Assembly: GCA_017633985.1 (NCBI GenBank) | Contig: JAGBOF010000030.1 | Span: 1-48,672 of the forward strand | DNA from: Bacteroidales bacterium | GTDB taxonomy: Bacteria > Bacteroidota > Bacteroidia > Bacteroidales > P3 | DNA length: 48,672 nt | Direction of reading: 5' to 3' | Shown here: piece after piece, positions 1-7,758 of the stretch | Numbering within the stretch: the first letter of the stretch is position 1 | Layout of the letters: each line of letters opens with the position of its first letter | Notes under the pieces: model-generated | The model's database searches: none | What the model was told of the DNA's origin: nothing | Seen by the model: only the letters and a program-made list of their open reading frames with translations | Position numbers and translations under genes: made by a program

Positions 1-1
1 T

Positions 2-823
2 AACATTCCTACTTACGGGTCAATTGACATTGATATGAATTCCAAGTTAAGCGGACAGACAAGTATTTCTCTCGGCTACAGAATATTTTCATGGGATTAT
101 TCGTTTGATATAGTTAACGGCTACAGCAGTGATTTTAATCTGTCATGGCTGGATAACGCATGGGGAATTGAATACCGCAGTCATACAACTAAAGGATTGA
201 ACGGTACGCTTGACGCTTCCGCCACGGCAGGTAATTTACCCGTAAAGGAAAATGACACCCGTCTGAGGGCAACAATAATAAACGGATATTATGTTTTCAA
301 CTCCGAAAGATATTCCTTACCTGCTGCAATGGAGCAATCATTAGTACAACGTAAGTCCGCAGGCTCGCTTACTGCATACGTATTGTATCTTTCTGCCACG
401 TTGGAAGCAAACAATTCAAACTTGGTTACCATGCTCGGCGGAATGAAAAAGGTAGAGTTTTATCAGACAGCCATAGGATTGGGCTACGGTTACAACTATA
501 CACCTAACAAAGGACGGTTACTTATCCATGCTTCCGCAGCACCGCTGTTAGTGTTTTTCAACAAAAACTTCATCACCGCAGATTATGCTTTCCCTCTTAC
601 AGACGGTTCATACTATCATGTAGATATGCTCAAAGAAGTAAAGACCAAGCACAATTATTTCCTTACAGGCGTAGCCCGTGCATCAATATTTTATCATATC
701 ACCCCGCGTATATACTTTGGTTGTGCAGCACTTATAAATAACATCCGCTTTGACAGCGACAGCGGAGTGGAGATAAAGATGAATGATTGGATTGCAAACG
801 CCACTATCGGCATACGTTTCTAA
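2..823 (+). CDS. DUF4421 family protein, C-terminal part (truncated by window edge)
   Basis: The frame is open from base 2, with no stop upstream of the first ATG at 35, so the gene very probably begins before the window. The visible 274 residues alternate aromatic and polar residues in the way of an outer-membrane beta-barrel and end in an aromatic residue (GIRF). The segments NGYYVFNSERYSLPAAMEQS and QRKSAGSL resemble what I know of DUF4421 proteins of Bacteroidota, a family of unknown role thought to sit in the outer membrane. Nothing here shows a substrate. Family assignment is from memory of the motif; the barrel is inferred. Confidence 0.7.
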   Translation, partial: NIPTYGSIDIDMNSKLSGQTSISLGYRIFSWDYSFDIVNGYSSDFNLSWLDNAWGIEYRSHTTKGLNGTLDASATAGNLPVKENDTRLRATIINGYYVFNSERYSLPAAMEQSLVQRKSAGSLTAYVLYLSATLEANNSNLVTMLGGMKKVEFYQTAIGLGYGYNYTPNKGRLLIHASAAPLLVFFNKNFITADYAFPLTDGSYYHVDMLKEVKTKHNYFLTGVARASIFYHITPRIYFGCAALINNIRFDSDSGVEIKMNDWIANATIGIRF

Positions 824-885
824 AGACCGTCATTATGCTTATTTTGTAGATTGTTTTTGCAAAACAATTTTACAAAAATTTATCT

Positions 886-893
886 TAATTTTG
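886..893 (+). promoter_or_regulatory. Bacteroidota -7 element (TAATTTTG)
   Basis: TAATTTTG matches the Bacteroidota -7 consensus TAnnTTTG and lies 33 bp before the ATG of the C39-like lipoprotein gene, with a TTG-containing AT-rich stretch about 25 bp further upstream. It supports a monocistronic unit. Confidence 0.6.
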
Positions 894-925
894 CAGGTTC
901 ATAAAACAATGGGATTAATACGGAT

Positions 926-1687
926 ATGAAAAAAGCGAAATTTTATTTTATCGGATTGATACTGGTTTTTGTCGGTTGCTCTTCGCCTGTTAACAAGGCT
1001 GATGCGGATTGCGGCAGCGTAAATACCAAAAATAAAAACGCCGTGCTGTTAAAAGATTTCCCGACATTGCAACAGACCCAAGATTATACATGCGGCAATG
1101 TCTCCGCCCTTATGGTTATGAAATTTTTCGGCGACAGCAGTGAAACGGAGATGCAATTGGCAAAAAAGATGCACACACATACCGACAGCCAAACGCCGAA
1201 TGCCGAGCCGGGAACGGCAAAACAATGGACTGATTACGGAACTAATGTTGAGGAAATATACAATTATTTTAAAGACAGGCAGGATTACCGCATCGTTTAC
1301 TCAAGTTACGGCGTTAAAACGGAACTTCTGACGGATACTTCCGCAGTCGGAATTCAGGCGGTGGGTAATCAAAAACCTGAATTTGCGGATTACGGCGAGG
1401 CAGCGAAGTTTTTTGCTGACAATATCAAACACGGCAGACCTATAATGGTGTGCTGGAACGCTTGGGGCGGACATTGGACTGTTTGTATAGGGTATGACGA
1501 TAATAAAACGCCTGATTTTTTTGACGATGATGTGCTTACAATGGCTGACCCGTATGATTCGACCGACGGAATAGCTGACGGCTACACCAAAGTGTCATTA
1601 GTGCAATTTTTTTACGATTGGTTCTGCACTATGACGCCTAAACCTTACCAACTTCAACCGTACATAGTAATTGAAAAGGTAAAATAA
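926..1687 (+). CDS. C39-like (papain-fold) cysteine peptidase lipoprotein
   Basis: This 253-residue protein starts with a lipoprotein signal (hydrophobic run ending FVGCSS), so it should be anchored in the envelope. The rest has the layout of peptidase C39-like proteins: a cysteine in QDYTCG (about C56), a histidine in GGHWTVCIGYDD (about H183) and an aspartate in ADPYD (about D208), a complete Cys-His-Asp set in the right order. Such domains cleave peptides, often at glycines, but no ABC transporter or bacteriocin-like peptide gene is adjacent, so its substrate is unknown. It has its own -7 element at 886 and is followed by another single-gene lipoprotein unit. Confidence 0.75.
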   Translation: MKKAKFYFIGLILVFVGCSSPVNKADADCGSVNTKNKNAVLLKDFPTLQQTQDYTCGNVSALMVMKFFGDSSETEMQLAKKMHTHTDSQTPNAEPGTAKQWTDYGTNVEEIYNYFKDRQDYRIVYSSYGVKTELLTDTSAVGIQAVGNQKPEFADYGEAAKFFADNIKHGRPIMVCWNAWGGHWTVCIGYDDNKTPDFFDDDVLTMADPYDSTDGIADGYTKVSLVQFFYDWFCTMTPKPYQLQPYIVIEKVK

Positions 1688-1762
1688 CCAACTCAAACGT
1701 ACCTTTATCGCATATTTATCTGTAAATGAATATATAAATGTGCGGTATAAAAAAATTTTTAC

Positions 1763-1770
1763 TACTTTTG
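1763..1770 (+). promoter_or_regulatory. Bacteroidota -7 element (TACTTTTG)
   Basis: TACTTTTG fits TAnnTTTG. The next gene starts at 1930, so transcription from here would give a leader of about 150 nt, longer than for most genes in this window. No strong hairpin is obvious in that leader. Confidence 0.5.
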
Positions 1771-1929
1771 CAGATTATAACAACTGATTGTATACGAATA
1801 ATGCTGCTTTAGATTTAAACAAAATCAGCAATTATTGCAATGCTTTCGCAATGTAAATATCTTAAAAGGCAGTAACATTTATTTACTATGCATAAAAATT
1901 AAAATAACCTATAAAAACAGTATAATAAA

Positions 1930-2628
1930 ATGAAGAAAATTTGGCTTATTGCATTGATTGTTTTCGGTTTGATAACATTTGTATCTTGCAGTGATGATGA
2001 AGACGACAACAAAACAAAGATTCCCGACACCGAAACGACAACTGGAGCAACTCCTGCAACGGAAACGGATACCGCAACGACACCTGAAGACACTGCGGCA
2101 ACAAAAGGTAAGATTCTTATCGTATATTTCTCCTGCGCAGGGGAGAATTACGGCGTCGGAGTGATAGAAAAGGGAAATACATTGGTGATGGCGGAATATA
2201 TTGAGCAATTTACACAAGGTGATATGTTTGAAATAGTACCCCAAACTCCGTATCCCGACAGTTATCAGGAGAAATTAAATCTTGCAACGCAGGAAAAGAA
2301 CAACAATTCCCGCCCTGCAATCAAAAATACTCTTACCAACCTTGACGATTATTCCGTTGTATTTATCGGATGTCCTGTCTGGTGGAGCGACACTCCTATG
2401 ATAATGCGCACATTCTATGAAACATATCCGCAACTTGCGACAAAAACCCTCGTACCTTTCGGAACACACGGCGCAAGCAGCATAACACCTATACCGAGAG
2501 TTATAAAAGAGTATTTTCCTGACGCTGTAATCTTGGAAAGCTTGGGATTGCAAGGCTCGCAAGTCAGAGACGAAGCTTCGAAAGACAAAGTAAAATCGTG
2601 GCTTGGGAAAATAGGTATTTTAGACTAA
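1930..2628 (+). CDS. Flavodoxin-like lipoprotein
   Basis: The 232-residue product has a lipoprotein signal (LITFVSCSDDED) and a Thr/Glu/Ala-rich linker to about residue 57. A flavodoxin fold follows: a first strand with phosphate-loop region (ILIVYFSCAGENYGVG), a central VVFIGCPVWWSDTPMIM strand-loop that in this family sits by the flavin, and a late TLVPFGTHGASS segment. Known relatives bind FMN and carry electrons or reduce quinones. Here an envelope-anchored version is implied by the lipobox. The phosphate loop is less Ser/Thr-rich than in classic flavodoxins, so FMN binding is likely but not certain. The redox partner is not visible nearby. Confidence 0.75.
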   Translation: MKKIWLIALIVFGLITFVSCSDDEDDNKTKIPDTETTTGATPATETDTATTPEDTAATKGKILIVYFSCAGENYGVGVIEKGNTLVMAEYIEQFTQGDMFEIVPQTPYPDSYQEKLNLATQEKNNNSRPAIKNTLTNLDDYSVVFIGCPVWWSDTPMIMRTFYETYPQLATKTLVPFGTHGASSITPIPRVIKEYFPDAVILESLGLQGSQVRDEASKDKVKSWLGKIGILD

Positions 2629-2686
2629 ATATTAAGCAACCGAAATTTTAACTTACTAAAATAAAACACTGCATCATAAAATTTTT

Positions 2687-2788
2687 ATCGCAGATTATTT
2701 TATTAATCACGCAGATTATTTTACTGATCACGCAGATTATTTTACTGATCTGCGTGATTATTTTTTTCTTATCGCAGATTAATTTTCT
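2687..2788. repeat. Modular intergenic repeat, copy A
   Basis: Three copies of CACGCAGATTATTTT or ATCGCAGATTATTTT in direct orientation are followed by the opposite orientation CTGCGTGATTATTTTTTT, so the block can fold as a hairpin with a T-rich 3' side. It lies just after the flavodoxin-like gene and before a promoter. The same words recur in at least eight other gaps of this window. A terminator role is inferred. Confidence 0.7.
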
Positions 2789-2923
2789 TAAGCGGCGTAT
2801 TGTAAAAACAAGACAATGTAATACAGGATTTATATGCACTTTTAAGGGAATTATCTGCCGCATTGCGGAAATAAAGCAACATATTTTTCTGACATGATTA
2901 AGTTTTAGTTTGGTTATTTTCCG

Positions 2924-2931
2924 TAATTTTG
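2924..2931 (+). promoter_or_regulatory. Bacteroidota -7 element (TAATTTTG)
   Basis: TAATTTTG sits 30 bp before the ATG of the VanX-like gene, after a TTTGG stretch about 20 bp upstream. It fits TAnnTTTG. Confidence 0.6.
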
Positions 2932-2960
2932 CAGTCATATAATATATAATTACAGTAAAA

Positions 2961-3716
2961 ATGAGAAGAAAAAAAATGTTATTGCATGTTGCATTGATAA
3001 GTCTTGTACTTATCGGCACATCCTGTTCAAAAAACAAATCAAATGCGGACAACAATTCCTCAAATGCACAATCCGTTGAAACAAACACCGCAAACGACGG
3101 CAGCGAAAACTTCGTTAATTTGGCAGAAGCCGTACCTGATGCCATTTTGGAGATACGCTACTACTCTACTTACAATTTTGTGGGCAGCAGAATAGATGGT
3201 TACATTGAGCCCATGGCACTTCTGACCAAGGAGGCGGCAAAAGCGCTTAAGCAAGTAAGTGATGAACTCGTTCAGATGGGATACCGCTTAAAGATATACG
3301 ATGCTTACCGTCCGCAAAAGGCTGTTGATCATTTTGTAAGGTGGTCTAAAGATGACAACGACACGCTTATGAAACGTTATTTCTATCCTGATTTAAATAA
3401 AAACGTGCTTTTCGTACAGGACTACATAAATGAAAAAAGCGGACACTCAAGAGGTTCGACCGTTGACTTGACTTTGTTTGACATGTCTACGGAAAAAGAA
3501 GTTGATATGGGCGGAACGTTTGATTTTTTCGGAGAAGAATCCCACCCTGACTACAAAAAAACTCTTACCGAGGCTCAATATTCCAACCGTATGTTGCTTC
3601 GCAACGTTATGATCAAGCACGGATTTAAGCCTTTGGCTTCCGAGTGGTGGCATTTCACGCTTACAAACGAGCCGTTCCCTGATACGTATTTCAATTTCGA
3701 AGTAAAAACTTTGTAA
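2961..3716 (+). CDS. D-alanyl-D-alanine dipeptidase (VanX/DdpX-like), lipoprotein
   Basis: This 251-residue protein has a lipoprotein signal (LVLIGTSCSKN), so it probably acts in the periplasm. The M15D zinc ligands are all present: SGHSRGSTVD gives H162 and D169, and SEWWH gives the catalytic E228 and the third ligand H231. The upstream YDAYRPQ is the family's arginine-containing active-site segment. VanX-type enzymes hydrolyse D-Ala-D-Ala. In VanX itself this serves vancomycin resistance, but DdpX-like members without vanH/vanA neighbours, as here, are usually assigned to peptidoglycan dipeptide salvage. No resistance cluster is visible. The gene is monocistronic, between a repeat block and rlmI. 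Confidence 0.85.
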   Translation: MRRKKMLLHVALISLVLIGTSCSKNKSNADNNSSNAQSVETNTANDGSENFVNLAEAVPDAILEIRYYSTYNFVGSRIDGYIEPMALLTKEAAKALKQVSDELVQMGYRLKIYDAYRPQKAVDHFVRWSKDDNDTLMKRYFYPDLNKNVLFVQDYINEKSGHSRGSTVDLTLFDMSTEKEVDMGGTFDFFGEESHPDYKKTLTEAQYSNRMLLRNVMIKHGFKPLASEWWHFTLTNEPFPDTYFNFEVKTL

Positions 3717-3827
3717 TACCGTACCGCATCTTTATCTTTTGCCAAATAAACGGTACGGAAAGTTAAAAGAATTTCATTTACAATAATAACAAGAGAATAA
3801 TAACACAAAGCGTAGAAATTAAATCAC

Positions 3828-5126
3828 ATGGCACAGGAATATAAACGCATAATACTGCAACCGAATAAAGAAAAATCTTTATCACGCCGCCATCCGTGGC
3901 TGTTTTCTGGTGCAATAGCAAAAAAAGACAGCAATATAAAGGACGGAGACATTGTCGAGATTTTTTCAAATGATGGAAAATATTTGGCAACAGGCTATTT
4001 CCAAAACGAGACCATCGCTGTAAAAGTTTTGACATTCGAAAAACAGGAAATAAATCAGGACTTTATCAACCAGAAAGTGCTTTCTGCCGTAATGTACCGC
4101 AAAACCATGGGCATGTTCGGCGATGAAAACAACACCATATTCCGTCTTATCAACGCCGAAGGCGATTTCCTCCCGGGATTAATCGCTGATTTTTACGAAA
4201 ACATGATTGTCGTTCAGTTCCACAGCGTGGGTATGTATCTGATGCGCGATATGATCGTAAAGGCATTGGCGGAAAATGTGCCCGATATCGAATTTATTTA
4301 CTCCAAATCATCTTCCACCCTACCCAAATGCCAAGACATCCAAGCCAAAGATGAATTCCTTTGGACCAAAAGCCGTGAGGGTAAAGCGTCTGCATTTTCC
4401 GATGAATTTTTCAACCAAATTATGATGTGGGTTGCCACAGAAAACGGATGCAGATACAGTATTGATTTCAAACAAGGGCAAAAGACTGGATTTTTTATCG
4501 ATCAGAAAAGCAACAGAAAACTTGTCAGCGAATTGAGCCGCGGCAAAACGGTGCTGAATTGCTTTTGCTACACAGGGGGATTCTCTCTTGCTGCATTGAA
4601 AGGCGGAGCCGTGAAAGTGGATTCGGTTGATATTTCCAAAAGGGCGCTTAATATCTGCGACGCTAACGTGGATATGAACGGTTTTCATAACAAAACGGCG
4701 GTGACACACTTTGAGGACAAAGAACTTGCCGAAGATATTGCCGCCAAACCCATAGTCCATGAATCCAAATGCGAAGACGTGGTGGAATACATCGATAAAA
4801 TCCCATCAGATATGTATGATATGATCATCTTGGACCCGCCAGCTTTTGCAAAACACCAAAGGGACGTCAATAAAGCGTTGAAAGGTTACCGTACCATCAA
4901 TCAAAAAGCGATGGAAAAGATAAAAAGCGGCGGTCTTTTGTTCACTTTTTCCTGTTCGCAGGCCGTTTCAAGGGAAGAATTTGCTACGATGCTGTTTTCT
5001 TGTGCCGCATTGGCGAAAAGAAACGTAAGAATAGTAAGACGTTTGCCGCATAATTACGACCACCCGCAAAGTATTTTCCACCCCGAAGGCGAATATCTCA
5101 AAGGCTTCTTGCTTTACGTGGAATAA
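3828..5126 (+). CDS. rlmI: 23S rRNA (cytosine-C5)-methyltransferase, RlmI family
   Basis: The 432-residue protein has an N-terminal PUA domain (RHPWLFSGAI and DIVEIFSNDGKYLATGYF, residues about 20-75), a central RlmI-like domain and a C-terminal Rossmann methyltransferase. The SAM-binding segment is NCFCYTGGFSLAAL (about 243), followed by DISKRAL, the catalytic-region motif DPPAF (about 335) and FSCSQ. Family members methylate C5 of a cytosine in 23S rRNA (C1962 in E. coli) in the cytoplasm. It is slightly longer than E. coli RlmI (396). The insertion lies in the middle part (about 280-320), where ELAEDIAAKPIVHESK interrupts the usual spacing. No canonical -7 element is obvious upstream. Confidence 0.85.
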   Translation: MAQEYKRIILQPNKEKSLSRRHPWLFSGAIAKKDSNIKDGDIVEIFSNDGKYLATGYFQNETIAVKVLTFEKQEINQDFINQKVLSAVMYRKTMGMFGDENNTIFRLINAEGDFLPGLIADFYENMIVVQFHSVGMYLMRDMIVKALAENVPDIEFIYSKSSSTLPKCQDIQAKDEFLWTKSREGKASAFSDEFFNQIMMWVATENGCRYSIDFKQGQKTGFFIDQKSNRKLVSELSRGKTVLNCFCYTGGFSLAALKGGAVKVDSVDISKRALNICDANVDMNGFHNKTAVTHFEDKELAEDIAAKPIVHESKCEDVVEYIDKIPSDMYDMIILDPPAFAKHQRDVNKALKGYRTINQKAMEKIKSGGLLFTFSCSQAVSREEFATMLFSCAALAKRNVRIVRRLPHNYDHPQSIFHPEGEYLKGFLLYVE

Positions 5127-5184
5127 ATTCTGCGATATAAGGCGGTAAGGCTGCAATTCCATAATGCCTTTAAGCTGTTTATTT

Positions 5185-5291
5185 CCGCCCCGTGGCGTTT
5201 TAATTTGAAAAAAACTGTTTTTTTACCCCGAAAAAACCCTTTTTTTGAGGTAAAAAAACCCTTTTTTCAGAAATAAAACGCCACGGGGCGG
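5185..5291. repeat. Large palindrome with A/T-run core, copy 1 (probable bidirectional terminator)
   Basis: An 18-bp left arm at 5185-5202 (containing CCGCCCCGTGGCG) is perfectly complementary to 5274-5291. Between the arms lie runs such as GAAAAAAACTGTTTTTTT and AAAAAACCCTTTTTTT that can form their own A/T stems. The element lies between convergent genes (rlmI plus, CHU_C protein minus). A related copy sits at 44916-45024, also at a convergent junction, and both are followed by AAGACGCAA(G/T)AAGGCA. Terminator function for both strands is inferred. Confidence 0.75.
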
Positions 5292-5335
5292 CGACAAGAC
5301 GCAAGAAGGCATAGGTAAATAATAATAAGGCGGGC

Positions 5336-5375
5336 ACAAAAAAGAAAAATCCGCACCGTTTAAAACGTATGCGGA
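5336..5375 (-). terminator. Rho-independent terminator for the minus-strand surface-protein genes
   Basis: Read on the minus strand, a stem TCCGCA/TGCGGA (5370-5375 with 5350-5355) encloses CGTTT/AAACG and is followed by ATTTTTCTTTTTT. It lies about 170 bp after the stop of the 5543-7696 gene. Confidence 0.7.
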
Positions 5376-5542
5376 CCCCTTTAAAAATACATTTATGAAA
5401 AATCAGTAAGTAAGTTTTCTTTTAATACGTACGGCTTTGCTGTAAGTAGAGTTTAATGTGAATTAACATGCGTATTGTTTTTATAAATTCCCGCTAAACG
5501 CTTGGCAAAAGCGTGCTGCACTTGGCAAATACTGCAAACGGT

Positions 5543-7696
5543 TTAACCGACAATATTAACTTCGCCCGTTTTGCGGTATTTCTTGCCTTCTTTTCCCTTA
5601 CGGTAATAATTTACAGTGTAGATATATGTGCCGTTTTGGCAAACCGATCCTTTGTATTTGCCGTCCCAACCTTTGTTTATGTCTTCTGTTTCAAATATCA
5701 ACCCGCCCCAGCGGTTGTATATCTGCAAACTCTCGATTACTATGTCTTCGCTCGACGGGTAAACCTTGAATACTCGGTTCTCGCCGCCGTCACCGTTAGG
5801 TATGATAGCATTTGGTGCCCATATATCAATAGGATCTTCCGCTTCCAAAACCAGTACGACCAAACTGTCGCAACCGTTAACCGTTTTGCTGTCATGTTCG
5901 TAAATTCCGCTGGTGCTTTCATAGAATCCGTCACGCTCGTAAACCGTTCCCGCACCTATCTTGGCAAATATCGTGTCGTTATAGTTCGGGTAAACGGTAA
6001 GTGAAAGCACTATTATGGAGTCGTTGCCGTTTAAAGCGGTAAGCGTATCGGAATAAACGCCGGTGGATGTAAGCGTTCTGCTGCCTAACTGGTAGGTTTC
6101 GCCTTCGCACATTATGCGGTTGATATATATTTTGTCGTCGTAGCGGAGATTCAATGTTATTACGCTGTCGCAACCCGCTGCATTAGGCAATATCTTTACG
6201 TATGTGCCGTCGTCGTTTATTAAGCTGTCGATAAAGTTATAAGTTACCCATGCGTAAATGGTGGTGTCTATTGTCTTATAGGATTTTTCAGACACATTAA
6301 CTTTTATATGCACCACACTGTCGCAGCCATCCATTGTAGGCAATACGGCAGTGTATACACCAGCTGCATAAAGCCTCTGTCCGTTAAAATCTATGGATTG
6401 TTGTTCGCATATAGTCGTGTCAAGATTCACTTCATACACTGGATTAACGTTCAGATGCAAGGTAACGATACTGTCAATACCGACATCGGTTTGCAAAGTA
6501 TCGATATAAATTCCTTGTTCTTCCGCCAAGATGTCATTGAAATGGTAAGTCTCACCCTCGCAAATGTCGGCTGAAATATCTTTGCGGATTGTTATGTCGT
6601 TTATTACAACTATTGTGTCGTAGTTCAAACAGTATTTCAAAAACGAAACATCGTCAAAACAAAAATCGTTACCGTTTTGTGATACTCCGAAGTTCTTTAC
6701 ATCCAAAGTAATCAATGTATCGTCTTCCGTTGTAACATCCACATACAAATCTTCCCATACACCCCAACCTGCTTTTAAGGTGTCGTAAGTCGGTTTTACC
6801 GATTTATTTTTTACAAAGAACCCGAAAATTGCATAATCCTTACCCGGATTTGTATAAGTTCCGCTTGAATTCAAATTTGCAAACTTTGCTCGGAATCTGT
6901 ATGTCGTATAAGGTTCAACAGTAAACGTAACGGAATAAAATGTCTGCCCTCCCGATTTTTGTTGTCCGTCTCCGAAAAAGAAATGATCGCCTGTCTGCGG
7001 CGGATAATTCCATCCGGGTGCGTTGAATTCACTCGGGCACCAATAGTCAGGGTCGCCTTTTTGCGATACTCCTATGGAATAGACTCCCCATCCGAAACCA
7101 CCAGAACCGTTTGGGTCAGGTTTGGGCTTGTATGTAAAATCTGAAGTAAATCCTATATTGCCATGCTTTGCCGCTTCTTCGAAATCGCCGTTAAACACCA
7201 TTTCGTTCTCGTCTTCAAAAGTTGTCTTGATAACATAAACGGCTGTATCTTTAGGATGAACGGTTAAAGAAATACTTTTTGCTTCGGGATCGGATATATT
7301 AGACATGTTGCTGTTATCCAAAGCCAAATTATCCTTATTCAAGGCAAACCATTCGTATGTTTCCATTGAGGTATTGTCCGTCCTTAACTCTATAACGGTA
7401 TCGGTTAATGTGCTTAAGTTAATAGTGTCACGTCTTTTAAGCATCTTTTCTTCAAACATAGGATTGACGGCACACATTTCCGAGCCGGGAGTTTTCAGTT
7501 TGCACCACACTTTAATGTCTTTGCCCGTCGCAGTTTTCTTACCTGTCTTTCCCGAATGGGTAAACACCGTCGTGTCGTTGTACCAATAAGCCTCACCCGA
7601 CCATATAACGACCGTAGTGTCTTCAGTATATATGCTGCCGTATGCTTGTGATAATGTAATTAATAAAAGCGTCAATATAAATAACGTACGTTTCAT
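5543..7696 (-). CDS. T9SS type B (CHU_C) surface protein, 717 aa
   Basis: The protein starts with a signal peptide (MKRTLFILTLLLITLSQAYG). Residues about 150-370 look like a carbohydrate-binding or jelly-roll region introduced by MVFNGDFEEA and ending FCFDDVSFLKYC. Four repeats of about 70 residues follow, with the pattern ICEGETY...GIYIDTL...DSIVTLHLNV. The C-terminal domain is of the gliding-motility-associated CHU_C kind (WAPNAIIPNGDGGENRVF, YNRWGG, GWDGKYKG, GTYIYTVNYY). Known CHU_C proteins are exported by T9SS and held at the cell surface or released. No promoter motif lies in the 62-bp gap to its upstream neighbour, so the two are probably cotranscribed. The N-terminal half differs from the neighbour while the C-terminal half is nearly identical. 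Confidence 0.8.
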   Translation of the reverse strand: MKRTLFILTLLLITLSQAYGSIYTEDTTVVIWSGEAYWYNDTTVFTHSGKTGKKTATGKDIKVWCKLKTPGSEMCAVNPMFEEKMLKRRDTINLSTLTDTVIELRTDNTSMETYEWFALNKDNLALDNSNMSNISDPEAKSISLTVHPKDTAVYVIKTTFEDENEMVFNGDFEEAAKHGNIGFTSDFTYKPKPDPNGSGGFGWGVYSIGVSQKGDPDYWCPSEFNAPGWNYPPQTGDHFFFGDGQQKSGGQTFYSVTFTVEPYTTYRFRAKFANLNSSGTYTNPGKDYAIFGFFVKNKSVKPTYDTLKAGWGVWEDLYVDVTTEDDTLITLDVKNFGVSQNGNDFCFDDVSFLKYCLNYDTIVVINDITIRKDISADICEGETYHFNDILAEEQGIYIDTLQTDVGIDSIVTLHLNVNPVYEVNLDTTICEQQSIDFNGQRLYAAGVYTAVLPTMDGCDSVVHIKVNVSEKSYKTIDTTIYAWVTYNFIDSLINDDGTYVKILPNAAGCDSVITLNLRYDDKIYINRIMCEGETYQLGSRTLTSTGVYSDTLTALNGNDSIIVLSLTVYPNYNDTIFAKIGAGTVYERDGFYESTSGIYEHDSKTVNGCDSLVVLVLEAEDPIDIWAPNAIIPNGDGGENRVFKVYPSSEDIVIESLQIYNRWGGLIFETEDINKGWDGKYKGSVCQNGTYIYTVNYYRKGKEGKKYRKTGEVNIVG
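5552..6475. repeat. 924-bp duplicated segment, copy 1 (partner 7768-8691)
   Basis: This segment aligns without gaps to 7768-8691 at a fixed offset of 2216 bp. It encodes the last repeats and CHU_C domain of both tandem surface proteins. Only a few scattered base changes are seen, leading to two or three conservative residue differences (for example final NIVG versus NIIG and TMDG versus TMEG). Similarity drops sharply upstream of it. Confidence 0.85.
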
Positions 7697-7758
7697 TGTA
7701 AGTAATTATTATTTTAGTTTATTTAATCTCTGTGTTTATTTAATCTTGCTTTGTATTG

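Noticed and set aside
2961-3716. Vancomycin resistance cluster
   Set aside because: Only a VanX-like dipeptidase is present, with no vanH, ligase or two-component genes next to it.
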